Notes under the pieces: model-generated
What the model saw: only the letters and a program-made list of their open reading frames with translations
Databases searched by the model: none
Told to the model about the DNA's origin: nothing
Assembly (NCBI GenBank): GCA_003020965.1
Contig: PXRL01000003.1
Coordinates: 62,001 to 126,000, forward strand
Length of the DNA stretch: 64,000 nt
Direction: 5' to 3'
Source of the DNA: Halobacteriales archaeon QS_4_69_225
GTDB taxonomy: Archaea; Halobacteriota; Halobacteria; Halobacteriales; Haloarculaceae
Part shown: one piece after another, positions 40,090 to 49,185 of the stretch
Layout of the letters: each line of letters starts with the position of its first letter
Numbering within the stretch: the first letter of the stretch is position 1
Position numbers and translations under genes: made by a program

Positions 40090-40442
40090 CGATATTCAAG
40101 GAGGTTCTCGACGAGGAGTTCCTCACCACTCCCGAGGCGAAGGAGCTGCTCGCCGAGATCGAAAGCGAGCGGGCCCTCGACGAGGACCGGGAGATGCGCT
40201 ACGAGCTGGCCCGGGCCATCGAGCACGTCAACCGCTTCACCGCGCTCGATTCCGAGGAGTCCGTCGAGTTCGTCGAGGAACTGCTCGACGCGGAGAAAAT
40301 CGACGAGGCGACCGCCTACAAGATCGCGAACCTGCTGCCGGCGGACCGCGACGAGCTGCGGTCGGTGTTCGCCCAGGAGCGGTACTCGCTGTCGGGCGAG
40401 GAGCTCGACGACGTTCTCGACGTCGTCGCGAAGTACGCCTGA
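40086..40442 (+). CDS. rpoF: DNA-directed RNA polymerase subunit Rpo4 (RpoF)
   Basis: 118 residues with the Rpb4/RpoF arrangement: an N-terminal strand region, then [20 protein letters not shown] and the helical C-terminal HRDC-like part [20 protein letters not shown]. It pairs with Rpo7 to form the polymerase stalk. The order L21e then Rpo4 then DUF655 is the classical archaeal one. Confidence 0.93.
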   Translation: MTIFKEVLDEEFLTTPEAKELLAEIESERALDEDREMRYELARAIEHVNRFTALDSEESVEFVEELLDAEKIDEATAYKIANLLPADRDELRSVFAQERYSLSGEELDDVLDVVAKYA

Positions 40443-40453
40443 CCGGCACCCGT

Positions 40454-40462
40454 TTTAAATAT
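40454..40462 (+). promoter_or_regulatory. TATA-like box before the DUF655 gene
   Basis: TTTAAATAT is 23-31 bases before the ATG at 40485, suited to a leaderless transcript. It lies just after the rpoF stop, so the downstream cluster may have its own promoter besides the L21e one. Confidence 0.5.
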
Positions 40463-40484
40463 CGCCTCCGCATACGGGTGACGT

Positions 40485-41060
40485 ATGAGCGACTCCGGCT
40501 CCGAACCCGACCCCACGACGGCCGTGGCCGTGGACTTCCTGCCGCGTGGCAGCCCCTCCGACGACCGCCCGCAGTACGAGCGGTCGCCGGTCGCACACGC
40601 CCTCGGCGAGGCGGAGTTCCGCCTCGTCGAGATCGCCCTCACGGACGACGCTGGCGTCAACATCGGCGACCGGGTGGCCATCGACCCGCCCGGCGAGGCG
40701 GTCAAGGACCTCCGCGACATCGACTACGGCGAGCTGTCCAGCACCGCCGAGTCCGAGATCGAACACGCCATCGACCGCATCATCGACGGGGACACCGGGC
40801 GGTTCGTCGACTTCTACAACGACGCCCAGCCGATCACCACCCGACTACACGTGCTGAATCTGCTGCCCGGCATCGGCAAGAAGCTACGCAACAACGTCCT
40901 CGACGAGCGCAAGCGCAAGCCGTTCGAGAGCTTCGAGGACGTCGAGGAGCGGGTCTCGGGGCTGCACAGCCCGCGGGAGGTGCTCGTCGAGCGCATCGTC
41001 GAGGAACTCCGCGAGGAGGACCTCAAGTACCGGGTGTTCGCCCGCCGGACCGACGAGTAG
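40485..41060 (+). CDS. DUF655 family nucleic-acid-binding protein
   Basis: A 191-residue member of the archaeal DUF655 family. An OB-like N-terminal half (VAVDFLPRG, EIALTDDAGVNIGDRVAID) is followed by a helix-hairpin-helix segment, NLLPGIGKKLRNNVLDERK near residue 126-144, and FESFEDVEERVSGL. Such proteins are linked to translation or ribosome assembly by their fixed position beside rsmA and rpo4; the biochemical role is not settled. Confidence 0.85.
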   Translation: MSDSGSEPDPTTAVAVDFLPRGSPSDDRPQYERSPVAHALGEAEFRLVEIALTDDAGVNIGDRVAIDPPGEAVKDLRDIDYGELSSTAESEIEHAIDRIIDGDTGRFVDFYNDAQPITTRLHVLNLLPGIGKKLRNNVLDERKRKPFESFEDVEERVSGLHSPREVLVERIVEELREEDLKYRVFARRTDE

Positions 41061-41111
41061 GGCGGTCGGCGAATGATGACGCATATACGCGGCGACGTCG
41101 TACCGCGCGGC

Positions 41112-41939
41112 ATGCGGGACCCAGACGCGCTGATGGCCCGGGCCGGCGTCCGCGGCGACCCCGACCGCGACCAGCACTTCCTGGTCGACGACCGGGTGCT
41201 CGACCGGCTGCCGGGCTATCTCCCGGACGGCGCCGACCTCGGCCACGTGCTGGAGGTCGGCGGCGGTACCGGGGCCCTCACCGACCGGCTGCTGTCGGCC
41301 GCCGACCGGGTGACCGTCGTCGAGCGGGACCCGGAGCTGGCGGCGTTCCTCGAGCGGGAGTTCGCCGACGCGGTCGCCGACGGCCGGCTGACCGTCGTCG
41401 AGGGCGACGCCCTGGAGGTCGAGCTGCCGGCGTTCACGGCCTCGGTGTCGAACCTGCCGTACGGCGTCTCCTCGGAGCTGTCCTTCCGGCTTCTGCCGGC
41501 GCGGCGGCCGACGGTGTTGACCTTCCAACGGGAGTTCGCCGAGCGGATGGCCGCCGAGCCGGGCGGCGACGACTACGGCCGGCTGTCGGTGACGGCGGGC
41601 CACTACGCCGACGTCGAGGTCGTCGAGCCGGTGCCGCCGGAGGCGTTCGCGCCGGCGCCGGCCGTCGAGAGCGCGGTCGTCCGGACGACGCCCCGGGAGC
41701 CGACGTACGAGGTGCCCGACGAGGCGCTGTTCATGCGGCTGGTGCGGGCGGTTTTCACCCAGCGACGGAAGACGATGCGAAACGCCGTCCGGAACACGGC
41801 CCACATCTCGGGGCTCGACGACCCCGAGGCCGTCGTCGAGGCCGCCGAGGAATCGCTGTTGAGCAAGCGGGCCGGGGCGCTGCCACCGGCGGCGTTCGCC
41901 CGGCTCGCTCGGACCGCCGTGGAGGTCGAGTCCCGATGA
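41112..41939 (+). CDS. rsmA: 16S rRNA dimethyladenosine transferase (KsgA/RsmA)
   Basis: From ATG 41112, 275 residues. SAM-binding motif VLEVGGGTGALTD near residue 40, acidic motif VVERD near 65, EGDAL near 97 and the catalytic motif IV SNLPYGVSSEL near 113. It dimethylates two adjacent adenines in the helix 45 loop of 16S rRNA. In-frame ATG codons upstream at 41073 and 41076 are possible but the leader they give is not conserved in kind. It sits in the conserved ribosome cluster. Confidence 0.9.
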   Translation: MRDPDALMARAGVRGDPDRDQHFLVDDRVLDRLPGYLPDGADLGHVLEVGGGTGALTDRLLSAADRVTVVERDPELAAFLEREFADAVADGRLTVVEGDALEVELPAFTASVSNLPYGVSSELSFRLLPARRPTVLTFQREFAERMAAEPGGDDYGRLSVTAGHYADVEVVEPVPPEAFAPAPAVESAVVRTTPREPTYEVPDEALFMRLVRAVFTQRRKTMRNAVRNTAHISGLDDPEAVVEAAEESLLSKRAGALPPAAFARLARTAVEVESR

Positions 41940-41969
41940 TCGGCGCCCGCCCGCGCCGGGAGGCCTGAG

Positions 41970-43502
41970 ATGCCGGCGGTGGCGCTGCAGGCGGCCGGCT
42001 ACGTCCGACGGTTCCAGGGGGTCGTCGACAGCGACCCGCGGCGGTACCTCGCGACGCTGCTGTTGCCGCTGCTGTTCGTCGCCGCCGTGGTCGGCATCTA
42101 CCGCCTCAGCGAGCCGCTGAAGCGGCGGTTCACGTCCGAGCTGGTCGAGATCGCCCGCACGCTCGTCATCATGGGCGTGGCGCTCGCCGACGCCGTCCTG
42201 TTCATCGTCATCTGGGGGCAGGAGAAAACCGCCGTCAAAGAACTCGACACCTTCGTCGACCGGTTGGTGCCGACCGCACAGACGTCGCTGAGCCTCTACA
42301 TCGGCTTCATCGCCCTGCTCGGGACGTACACCCTGACGCGGGTGACCAAGCGGGTGATCCGCTACTGGTCGGCCAGCGGCCGTATCTCGCCGCACCAGCG
42401 CGAGCTGGCCCACCACTTCGTCCAGCTGTCGCTGTTCGCCGTCGCACTGGTGTTCGTCTTCGGGCTGTTCGGCATCGACCCGGGGGACTTCCTTATCGGC
42501 GCCGGCGTTCTCGGCGCCGTGGTGGGGCTGGCCGGCCGAAGGACCCTCCGGAACGTGCTGTCGGGGCTGGTCATCCTCTTCGGACGGCCGTTCGAGGCCG
42601 GCGACTGGATCGCCGTCGACGATCAGGAAGGTATCGTCACCGACATCAGCGTCTTCAACACGCAGATCCGGACGTTCAACGAGGAGCACCTGCTGGTGCC
42701 GAACGACCGCATCACCGACACGGAGGTGATCAACTACTCGAAGACCGAGCGGCTCCGGCTGACGACCGAGGTCGGCGTCGACTACGACGACGACGTCTCG
42801 GAGGCGGCCGCGGTCGCAAAGCGGACGATGCAGGACTGCGAGACCGTCGCGGACACGCCGGGCCCGGACGTCGTCCTGGAGTCGTTCGGCGACTCGTCGG
42901 TCGTGCTCCGGCTGCGGTACTGGATCGGTCGGCCGACCATCCAGCGGAAGCTCAGCGCACAGAACGAGGTCATCGACGCCGTCAAGGGCGCCTTCGACGA
43001 CGAGGAGATCCGCATCCCGTTCCCACAGCGGGAGCTGATGGGCCGGACCGAAACCGATGGCCTGGAAGTGACGACGTCGGCGGCGGCCGAGCGGGCCGTC
43101 CGGCCGGTCGTCGACGATGACGGCGACGGCGAGGCCCCGACGACCGTCAGCGAACCCGTCGAGGAGGAGTACGGCGGCACCGGCGCGGTCGACGATGAAC
43201 CGGACGACGGCGCGGTCGACGCCGACGAACCGGACGAGGTAGTCGACGAAGGCGACGGCGCAATCGACGCGGACGGGTCGACGGACGGCGACGTGGACGG
43301 CGCGGACGATATGAGTAACGTCCCCGACAGCGCCGCCTGGCTGGTCGACGAGGACCACGACGTCTCGAGCCCCCATCCCCGCGAGAAGGGAGACGTCTAC
43401 CCGGGGACGACCGACGAGAGCCTCATCGAGCCGGTCGAGGACGAACACGGCCGACACGGCCGCGGGAACGACGACGCCGACGACGGGGACGAAGAGGAAT
43501 GA
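41970..43502 (+). CDS. MscS-family mechanosensitive channel
   Basis: A 510-residue membrane protein with four or five helices in the first 200 residues (RYLATLLLPLLFVAAVVGIY, VIMGVALADAVLFIVIWG, SLYIGFIALLGTYTL, FVQLSLFAVALVFVFGLFG). The pore helix GAVVGLAGRRTLRNVLSGLV is followed by the beta domain FEAGDWIAVDDQEGIVTDIS and PNDRITDTEVINYS. The last 140 residues are an extremely acidic tail. It opens under membrane tension to release solutes after osmotic downshock. It interrupts the usual rsmA-hemK order. Confidence 0.9.
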   Translation: MPAVALQAAGYVRRFQGVVDSDPRRYLATLLLPLLFVAAVVGIYRLSEPLKRRFTSELVEIARTLVIMGVALADAVLFIVIWGQEKTAVKELDTFVDRLVPTAQTSLSLYIGFIALLGTYTLTRVTKRVIRYWSASGRISPHQRELAHHFVQLSLFAVALVFVFGLFGIDPGDFLIGAGVLGAVVGLAGRRTLRNVLSGLVILFGRPFEAGDWIAVDDQEGIVTDISVFNTQIRTFNEEHLLVPNDRITDTEVINYSKTERLRLTTEVGVDYDDDVSEAAAVAKRTMQDCETVADTPGPDVVLESFGDSSVVLRLRYWIGRPTIQRKLSAQNEVIDAVKGAFDDEEIRIPFPQRELMGRTETDGLEVTTSAAAERAVRPVVDDDGDGEAPTTVSEPVEEEYGGTGAVDDEPDDGAVDADEPDEVVDEGDGAIDADGSTDGDVDGADDMSNVPDSAAWLVDEDHDVSSPHPREKGDVYPGTTDESLIEPVEDEHGRHGRGNDDADDGDEEE

Positions 43503-44077
43503 CGCCCCGCGAGCGCCGCGAGATGCCGACGGTGTACGAGCCGGCGGAGGACTCCCGGCTGCTGGCGGAGACGGCCGCCGAGGCGGTCGCCGCCGACGAG
43601 CGGGTGCTGGAGGTCGGCGTCGGCTCCGGCTACGTCGCCGCGACGGTCCGGGAGGCGACGGGCGCCGCCGTCGTCGGCTGCGACATCAGCCCCGACGCCT
43701 GTGCGGCCGCCCGCGAGTCCGGCGTCGAGGCCGTCCGGGCGGACCTCACCGCCCCCTTCGCCGCCGGGAGCGCCGACGTCGTTCTCTGCAACCCGCCGTA
43801 CCTGCCGACGCCGCCGGAGCGGGAGTGGGACGACCCACTGGAGTACGCCCTGTCCGGCGGCGAGGACGGCCGCCGGGTCGTCCGGCCGTTCCTCGACGAC
43901 GTCGGCCGGGTGCTCCGGCCGGACGGCCGCGCGTACCTGCTCGTCTCCTCGCTGACCGGCCTCGACGCCGTGCGGGAGCTAGCGACGGCGGCGGGGCTGG
44001 AGGCCCGCGAGCGGGCCGAGGAGTCGTTTCCGTTCGAGCGGCTCGTCGTCCTCGAGATAACTCTCAGTGATAGCTGA
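43499..44077 (+). CDS. HemK-family class I methyltransferase (Mtq2-like)
   Basis: 192 residues. The start VYEPAEDSRLLAE is typical of archaeal HemK2 homologues, followed by SAM motif LEVGVGSGYVAA near 40, DISPDAC near 60 and the catalytic NPPYLP near 99. HemK proteins methylate the glutamine of release-factor GGQ motifs; in archaea Mtq2-like enzymes partner a Trm112-type protein. Its ATG overlaps the MscS stop (ATGA). An internal ATG at 43523 directly before TVYEPAEDS is an alternative start. Confidence 0.85.
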   Translation: MTPRERREMPTVYEPAEDSRLLAETAAEAVAADERVLEVGVGSGYVAATVREATGAAVVGCDISPDACAAARESGVEAVRADLTAPFAAGSADVVLCNPPYLPTPPEREWDDPLEYALSGGEDGRRVVRPFLDDVGRVLRPDGRAYLLVSSLTGLDAVRELATAAGLEARERAEESFPFERLVVLEITLSDS

Positions 44078-44083
44078 GTAGGA

Positions 44084-44094
44084 AATATTAAACG
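44084..44094 (+). promoter_or_regulatory. TATA-like box of the methionine synthase pair
   Basis: AAATATTAAAC lies 24-34 bases before the ATG at 44118 and immediately after the hemK stop, a good position for the promoter of the two-gene methionine unit. Confidence 0.55.
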
Positions 44095-44117
44095 CCGTCA
44101 TCACGTATCGAGCGGTG

Positions 44118-45098
44118 ATGACCGAGGCAATCGCGACGACGCCGGGGCTGTTCCCGCTACCCGATCGGGCCAAAGAGGAGCTGTCGGATCTGAAGGGCCA
44201 CCAGAAGGGCGACCTGATCTCCGGCTCGGAGTCGGGGGAGGTCGTCGACGTCTACGAGCGCGCACGGAGCGAGGCCATCGAGCGCCAGCGGGCCGCCGGC
44301 CTCGACCGGATCGTCGAGGGCCAGCTCCGCTGGGACGACATGCTCGCCCACCCGCTGGCCGTCCACGACAGCGTCGAGACCCGCGGCATCGTCCGGTACT
44401 ACGACAACAACAACTTCTACCGGGAGCCGGTCGTCGCCGGCGAGCTGGACTACGACGGCGACGTCGCCGCGGAACTCGACGCGGCCGCCGGCGTCGACCA
44501 GGCCGTCCTGCCGGGGCCGTACTCGCTGTCGGAGCTGGCGACGGACGAGCACTACGGCGACGAGGCGGCCTTCCTGGACGCCGTCGCGGGCTTTCTCGCC
44601 GAGGAGGCCGCGGCGCTGCCGGACGTCGAGACGCTGTTCCTGCTGGAGCCGTCGCTGGTGACGGACCCACCGGACGACGGCGAGGACCGCCGCGCCAGCG
44701 CCGCCGTCGACCGCGTGGCCGACGCCGTCGAGGCCGACGTCGTCGTCCACACCTACTGGGGGGCGATCCCGGAGAAGCCGTACGCCCACCTGATGGACGC
44801 CGACGTCGACGCCATCGGCTTCGACTTCGTCGCCGACCACGAGCGGAACCTCTACAACATCCAGGAGTACGGCACGAAGGACGCCGTCGGACTGGGGGTC
44901 GTCGACGGGCAGAACACGCTCGTGGAGACGCCCGCGGAGATCGTCGAGCGCGTCGAGTGGGTCCGGGAGAGCGTCCCCGCCCAGGAGTTCGAGACGGTGT
45001 ACGCCACGCCGAATACGGGGCTGTTCTTCCTGCCGGTGAACAGGTTCGAGGCGAAGCTGGAGGCGCTGGCTGCGGCCGCCGAGGAGGTGTCGACGTGA
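44118..45098 (+). CDS. Methionine synthase-related protein (MetE N-terminal type)
   Basis: A 326-residue UROD/MetE-like barrel. Its sequence [20 protein letters not shown] and the block [18 protein letters not shown] fit the first member of the haloarchaeal pair of half-size methionine synthase genes; [20 protein letters not shown] near the end is the counterpart of the metal-site segment. With the next gene it is expected to transfer a methyl group to homocysteine; which half does the catalysis is inferred from family knowledge. The next gene's GTG overlaps its stop. Confidence 0.78.
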   Translation: MTEAIATTPGLFPLPDRAKEELSDLKGHQKGDLISGSESGEVVDVYERARSEAIERQRAAGLDRIVEGQLRWDDMLAHPLAVHDSVETRGIVRYYDNNNFYREPVVAGELDYDGDVAAELDAAAGVDQAVLPGPYSLSELATDEHYGDEAAFLDAVAGFLAEEAAALPDVETLFLLEPSLVTDPPDDGEDRRASAAVDRVADAVEADVVVHTYWGAIPEKPYAHLMDADVDAIGFDFVADHERNLYNIQEYGTKDAVGLGVVDGQNTLVETPAEIVERVEWVRESVPAQEFETVYATPNTGLFFLPVNRFEAKLEALAAAAEEVST

Positions 45099-46056
45099 CC
45101 GAAAGCCGCGAGCGGTTCCGGCCGCCGGACCACGACAACGACCACTTCCTGATGACGACGGTCGTCGGCTCCTACCCGAAGCCGAAGTGGCTCAACCGCG
45201 CCAAGGAACTCGCCGAGGACGGCGACCACGACTTCGACGACGGCCGCCTGGCGGAGGCGATGGACGACGCCGCCCGCCTCGTCACCGACGAGCACGTCCG
45301 GGCCGGCCTGGACGTCGTCGTCGACGGCGAGATGCGGCGCAACGAGATGGTCGAGTACTTCGCCGACCGCATCGACGGCTACGAGTTCAACGGCCCCGTG
45401 AAGGTGTCACCGCCGACGTCGCCGACCGCCCCGTGAAGGTCCCCATCACCGGGCCCTATACCCTGGCGTCGTGGTCGTTCAACGAGGCCTACGACGGCGA
45501 CGAGCAGCTGGCCTACGAGCTGGCGGAGCTGGTCAACGAGGAGATCGTGCGGCTGGTCGACGCCGGCGCGACGTACATCCAGATCGACGAGCCGGCGCTG
45601 GCGACGACGCCGGACGACCACGCCATCGTCGGGGAGTGTCTCGACCGCATCGTCGACGATGTGCCGGCGGACATCCGCGTCGGTCTCCACGTCTGCTACG
45701 GCGACTACTTCCGCATCTACCCCGAAATCCTCGAGTACCCCGTCGACGAGTTCGACCTCGAACTCTGCAACGGGCAGTACGAGCAACTGGACGTGTTCAC
45801 CGACCACGAGTTCACGGCCGACCTCGCATTGGGTGTCGTCGACGCCCACACCGCCGAGGTCGAGTCCGTCGAGCAGATCAAGGCGAACATCAGGAAGGGC
45901 TTCGAGGTGGTGCCGCCGGAGCGGCTGACCGTCTCCCCCGACTGCGGGCTGAAACTCCTCCCCCGCGACGTCGCCTACGGCAAGATGGAGAACATGGTCC
46001 AGGCCGCCCGCGAGGTCGAAGCCGAACTCGACGCCGGCGAAGTGGACCTCGACTGA
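45095..46056 (+). pseudogene. metE: Methionine synthase (MetE C-terminal type) with internal deletion and frameshift
   Basis: The first frame from GTG 45095 reads [20 protein letters not shown] and [19 protein letters not shown] to FNGPVKV, then at about 45405 the frame changes to [20 protein letters not shown] and runs normally to 46056, with the zinc-site pattern HVCYGDYF and SPDCGLKLL. Comparison with haloarchaeal relatives suggests about 28-30 residues (near 85-90 bases) are missing. The repeat CCCCGTGAAGGT flanks the junction on both sides (45394 and 45430). Intact relatives transfer methyl from a folate-type donor to homocysteine. Confidence 0.75.
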
Positions 46057-46150
46057 CCGACCCGGCCGCCGCGTCGCGGCACCCCCTTTCCCTCCCAGAG
46101 CCGAAGGCGTAGGTCGGCAGACACTTGTCCGCACCGGACGAAGCGCCTGC

Positions 46151-46579
46151 ATGAACGGATATCTGCCGTACGCGCTTCTCGCGATGGGGTCGTACGCCCT
46201 CGTCTCGCCGCTGATGCGCGTCGCGACGACGGGTCCGGACGCGATCCCGAGCGACGTCGCCGTCGTCGTTTCCAACGGCCTGCTCATCGTGATGACGTTC
46301 GGCGTGCTGGCCTACACCGGCCAGAACGTCGTCACTCACCTGTCCTCGCCGAAGCTGCGGTACGTGCTCGCGGCGGGCGCCTTCCTCAGCGTCGGCATCC
46401 TCGCGCTGTACCGGTCGCTGTCGCTCGGGCCGGTGAGCGTCGTCACGCCGGTCTTCGCGATGTTCCTCGTGTTCTCCTCGATGATCGGGGTCCTCGCGCT
46501 GGGCGAGGAGTTCACCGCCCGGAAGGCCCTCGGCATCCTCTTCGCCGTCCTCGCTGTCTACCTCGTCTCGGGCGCGTGA
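46151..46579 (+). CDS. EamA/DMT-family transporter (single-domain)
   Basis: 142 residues with five hydrophobic helices and one EamA domain (LPYALLAMGSYALVSPLMRV, VSNGLLIVMTFGVLAY, LAAGAFLSVGILALYRSLS, PVSVVTPVFAMFLVFSSM, LGILFAVLAVYLVSGA). Family members with a single domain work as dimers; substrates are small metabolites or drugs. It is on the same strand as metE, 95 bases downstream. Confidence 0.8.
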   Translation: MNGYLPYALLAMGSYALVSPLMRVATTGPDAIPSDVAVVVSNGLLIVMTFGVLAYTGQNVVTHLSSPKLRYVLAAGAFLSVGILALYRSLSLGPVSVVTPVFAMFLVFSSMIGVLALGEEFTARKALGILFAVLAVYLVSGA

Positions 46580-46601
46580 GACCGGCGACGGGCGGCCGGC
46601 C

Positions 46602-46656
46602 GACGAGCTGGCGGAGCTGGTCGACGGGGAGGTCGTGCGACTAGTCGACGCCGGTG
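46602..46656 (+). pseudogene. Short remnant of metE
   Basis: The sequence GACGAGCTGGCGGAGCTGGT and the following bases match metE at 45513-45567 in about 48 of 55 positions; the encoded peptide would be DELAELVDGEVVRLVDAG against YELAELVNEEIVRLVDAG. It is far too short to function and has no start codon. It lies downstream of the transporter gene on the same strand as metE, so it looks like debris of a second methionine synthase copy. Confidence 0.55.
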
Positions 46657-46920
46657 AGGTAGACATCGACCGACACCCGCTTTTTGTACGCTCCGGCGCG
46701 GCCTGCGGCCTGCCACCCATCGGACGCCCCCCTTTGGCGGATGCAGGTCTCCAATTGTTAGACCGGTTAATGTAGAAACGGAAGTCAGAACATACCTAAT
46801 TCTTGTCAGAAGTGGCGTGCAAGACTTAGAGGTTGAGTGCAGCAGAGCGGTATTCACGGGCATTATCAAACTTATTTGACATTTGACACGCCAGCAAGCA
46901 CAATTCATATATCATGGTTT
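46657..46920. other. Intergenic stretch without a supported gene
   Basis: About 265 bases of lower G+C after 46740, containing short A+T patches such as GTTAATGTAGAAACGG and TTATCAAACTTATTTG. Nothing else can be supported. It separates the metE remnant from the small membrane protein gene on the minus strand. Confidence 0.4.
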
Positions 46921-47322
46921 TCATCCGGTTACATCGCTCTCTGCTCTCTCCACCGACGCGACGACAAAACCGATAACCACGGCTACGCTGAGCCCTCCTA
47001 CGACGACCGGTGGGCCAAGTATGAATTCGGTAACGGTCGAAAGATAGGCTCCGGCGAGGATTGTGCCAGCGATTGCGCCCGATGCACTCATAATGAGGCG
47101 GTGACCGATTCGGGGTTGTGTGAATCGAAGCCCGATAAGCGCCCCACTGATGCCGGTGAAAAGAACCCCGAGGAGCAGTGTCACCAGCGGTAAGATGGTC
47201 ACCGCCCAGGAATCCAAAATACTCACACCAGTGGTTACGAGGGCGAGCCCGAGCACCAAGCCCGAGAGGGCGACATAGAGTAGCCGGTCTTCGAAGATGG
47301 CTACGAATCGGTGTCGGTCCAT
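46921..47322 (-). CDS. Four-helix membrane protein of unknown function
   Basis: 133 residues with four hydrophobic helices: LLYVALSGLVLGLALVTTGV, VTILPLVTLLLGVLFTGISG, HRLIMSASGAIAGTILAGAY and VVVGGLSVAVVIGFVVASVE. Charged ends (MDRHRF and ERAESDVTG) suggest both termini in the cytoplasm. Base composition is slightly lower in G+C than nearby genes. No family was recognised. It lies alone between a degenerate stretch and the repeats downstream of ndk. Confidence 0.6.
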   Translation of the reverse strand: MDRHRFVAIFEDRLLYVALSGLVLGLALVTTGVSILDSWAVTILPLVTLLLGVLFTGISGALIGLRFTQPRIGHRLIMSASGAIAGTILAGAYLSTVTEFILGPPVVVGGLSVAVVIGFVVASVERAESDVTG

Positions 47323-47722
47323 ACGAATTTATGACACGCTCGATAGAAGTGTCTTCTGACGGTGATTCCTGATGAGTATTGAATATGCGCCCTGCATCTT
47401 ACACGCCACTTTGAACATCTTCTGGAACTGGTAGGATTTCGAGCGATCAATACGCACGTTCGACCGACCGGCCGATTCTCGCTGTTGCTGTTGGAACGAA
47501 CTCCGGTCGTGGCATCCGCCGAGGGGGCGTCCGTCAGGTCGCCCCCGAGGCGGTTCGCGGCGACGAGCGGTAGCGAGACGCGAGCGGAGCGAGCGTCTCG
47601 AAGCGGTCGAACGGCGAACGAAGTGAGCCGTGAGACGAGCGAGGCGCCGTAGCGCGCGCGGACTGACGCGAGCCGAAGGCTCGCGGAAGGAGCACGCGCG
47701 CATATTTTCCCCACGTTTTTGC
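47323..47722. repeat. Stem-loop tail downstream of ndk
   Basis: No gene supported in about 400 bases. Perfect hairpins: CGCGAGCC-GAA-GGCTCGCG at 47667-47685, and CGAGACGC with GCGTCTCG at 47574-47581 and 47593-47600 around the 11-base loop GAGCGGAGCGA. The same loop, in reverse complement, joins GAGGCGTC and GACGCCTC near 14.95 kb. The pieces GAACGAAGTGAGCCGTGAG and GACGCGAGCCGAAGG are further members of the family. Confidence 0.7.
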
Positions 47723-47749
47723 CGGCCGCTCGCCCTCGGCGAGCGGCCG
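47723..47749 (-). terminator. Strong hairpin with T-runs, probable ndk transcription terminator
   Basis: A perfect 12-base-pair stem with a 3-base loop (CGGCCGCTCGCC and GGCGAGCGGCCG) begins 13 bases after the ndk stop. It is flanked by GTTTTT on one side and AAAAAG on the other, so on the minus strand the stem is followed by CAAAAACG and preceded by CTTTTTA. This is the clearest terminator-like structure in the window. Confidence 0.6.
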
Positions 47750-47761
47750 CGTAAAAAGTGG

Positions 47762-48223
47762 TTATTCGTACAACCAGTTCTCGTCGATCCGCTCGTAGTC
47801 GAGTAGTTCGTCGTCGTCGAAGAACAGCTCGATTTCCCGCTCGGCGGAGCCCGCCTCGGTGTCGGAGCCGTGGATGACGTTCCGGCCGAGGTCGAGCCCC
47901 AGGTCGCCGCGGATGGTGCCCGGCGGCGACTCGGCGGGGTCGGTCTCGCCCATCATCGTCCGGACCTGCGCGACGGCGTCTTGGCCCTCCCAGACCATCG
48001 CGAAGACGGGTCCCGAGGTGATGAACGACCGCAGGTCGTCGAAGAACGGCTCGTCGACGTGCTCGGCGTAGTGCTCGCGAGCGAGCTCGTCGTCGATTCG
48101 GACGAACTTCCCGGCGACGAGCTTCAGCCCGCGGTCCTCGAATCGGGAGACGATCTCGCCGACGAGCCCGCGCTGGACGCCGTCGGGCTTGACCATCACG
48201 AAGGTCCGCTCGGCGTCGGCCAT
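47762..48223 (-). CDS. ndk: Nucleoside diphosphate kinase
   Basis: A 153-residue NDK with the active-site block [17 protein letters not shown] (catalytic His near residue 117), the start [14 protein letters not shown] and [11 protein letters not shown]. It transfers phosphate from NTPs to NDPs. It is the last gene of the operon L7Ae-S28e-L24e-Ndk, adjoining L24e (48223) with a one-base overlap. The grouping is conserved in haloarchaea. Confidence 0.95.
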   Translation of the reverse strand: MADAERTFVMVKPDGVQRGLVGEIVSRFEDRGLKLVAGKFVRIDDELAREHYAEHVDEPFFDDLRSFITSGPVFAMVWEGQDAVAQVRTMMGETDPAESPPGTIRGDLGLDLGRNVIHGSDTEAGSAEREIELFFDDDELLDYERIDENWLYE

Positions 48224-48588
48224 CAGGCCTCGACCTCCTCGTCCTCGGGTTCGTCGTCACCGCTCTCGTCGGCCTCGCTCTCGTCGGCGCCTGTCTCGTC
48301 CTCGGCGGCTTCGAGGTCGGGCGTCTCGGCGTCGGCCTCGTCGGCCGGCTCCGGGTCCGGTTCCGACTCCTCGGTCGGCTCGGGGTCGGCCTCGGCCGTC
48401 TCGGCGGCCGGAGCCCCGGCGCCCGCCTCGGTCCACTCGAGGTCCCGGGGCTCACGGCTCAGGTCGGCGTTCTTCTCGCACTTGGCCGAACAGTAGTGGG
48501 TGACGGTGCCGTCGACGGCGACGAACATCGTCCCGGTGCCGGGCTCGACGTCGGCGCCGCAGTAGTCACAGGCGTTCGTCTGCGGCAT
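48223..48588 (-). CDS. rpl24e: 50S ribosomal protein L24e with long acidic tail
   Basis: 121 residues. The first 60 are a normal archaeal L24e with the zinc site CDYCG and CSAKCEKN (Cys at about 7, 10, 33 and 37). Then follows an unusual tail of about 60 residues made almost only of Glu, Asp, Ala and Pro ([20 protein letters not shown]). Typical L24e has about 60 residues. The tail stays in frame and uses normal codons, and the ndk start follows directly, so a read error is unlikely to have created it. Confidence 0.88.
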   Translation of the reverse strand: MPQTNACDYCGADVEPGTGTMFVAVDGTVTHYCSAKCEKNADLSREPRDLEWTEAGAGAPAAETAEADPEPTEESEPDPEPADEADAETPDLEAAEDETGADESEADESGDDEPEDEEVEA

Positions 48589-48590
48589 GG

Positions 48591-48815
48591 TTACTGCCCC
48601 CCGATGGCGTCCGCCTCGCGGGCGGTCTCGCGGAGCTGGAGGACGTCGCCGACCCGTACCGGCCCGAGGACGTTCCTGGCGATGATGCGGCCCTGGTTTT
48701 CGCCCTCCTTGATTCGGCACTTGACCTGCATGGCCTCGCCGTGCATGCCGGTCTTGCCGACGACCTCGATCACTTCTGCAGGGGTCGCGCCGCCCCCGTT
48801 TTCCTCAGCACTCAT
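48591..48815 (-). CDS. rps28e: 30S ribosomal protein S28e
   Basis: 74 residues with the OB-fold core [20 protein letters not shown] and [19 protein letters not shown], ending READAIGGQ. It is between L7Ae and L24e in the same operon, in the classical archaeal order. Confidence 0.95.
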   Translation of the reverse strand: MSAEENGGGATPAEVIEVVGKTGMHGEAMQVKCRIKEGENQGRIIARNVLGPVRVGDVLQLRETAREADAIGGQ

Positions 48816-48822
48816 GATTCAC

Positions 48823-49185
48823 CTACCGGAGCTCCTCGACTTTCTCGGCGATGTCGTCGACGTCGTCCTGGGCCTCGCCGGCGTCGACGACGGCCGCGGC
48901 GGCGCTGCCGACCTCGAGACCGGCGGCGTGGCCGATGTCGTCCTGTGTCTCGACGAAGACGTACGGCGTCTCCTTCTCGTCGGCGATCTCCGGGAGGTGC
49001 ATGACGACCTCCTCGGGGCTGACGTCCTCGGCGACGTACACCAGTTCGGCGTTGCCGCGCTCGACGGCCTTCGTCGTCTCGTTTGTTCCCTTCTTCACCG
49101 TTCCCGTGTCTCGGGCGACCTCGAGCGCCTCGATGGCGTCGTCCTCGAGGTCGGCCGGCACGTCGAAGTCTACGTATACTGACAT
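48823..49185 (-). CDS. rpl7ae: 50S ribosomal protein L7Ae
   Basis: 120 residues, with [20 protein letters not shown] (the RNA-contact region, about 31-50) and [20 protein letters not shown]7Ae binds kink-turns in rRNA, RNase P RNA and box C/D or H/ACA guide RNAs. It opens the ribosomal operon. The ATG at 49185 is chosen; longer frames upstream are rich in Arg and Gly and not halophile-like. A long G+C-rich leader precedes it. Confidence 0.95.
   Translation of the reverse strand: MSVYVDFDVPADLEDDAIEALEVARDTGTVKKGTNETTKAVERGNAELVYVAEDVSPEEVVMHLPEIADEKETPYVFVETQDDIGHAAGLEVGSAAAAVVDAGEAQDDVDDIAEKVEELR

Noticed and set aside
40884-43457. 857-codon minus-strand frame opposite rsmA and mscS
   Set aside because: It spans two well-supported genes on the plus strand and has no domain.
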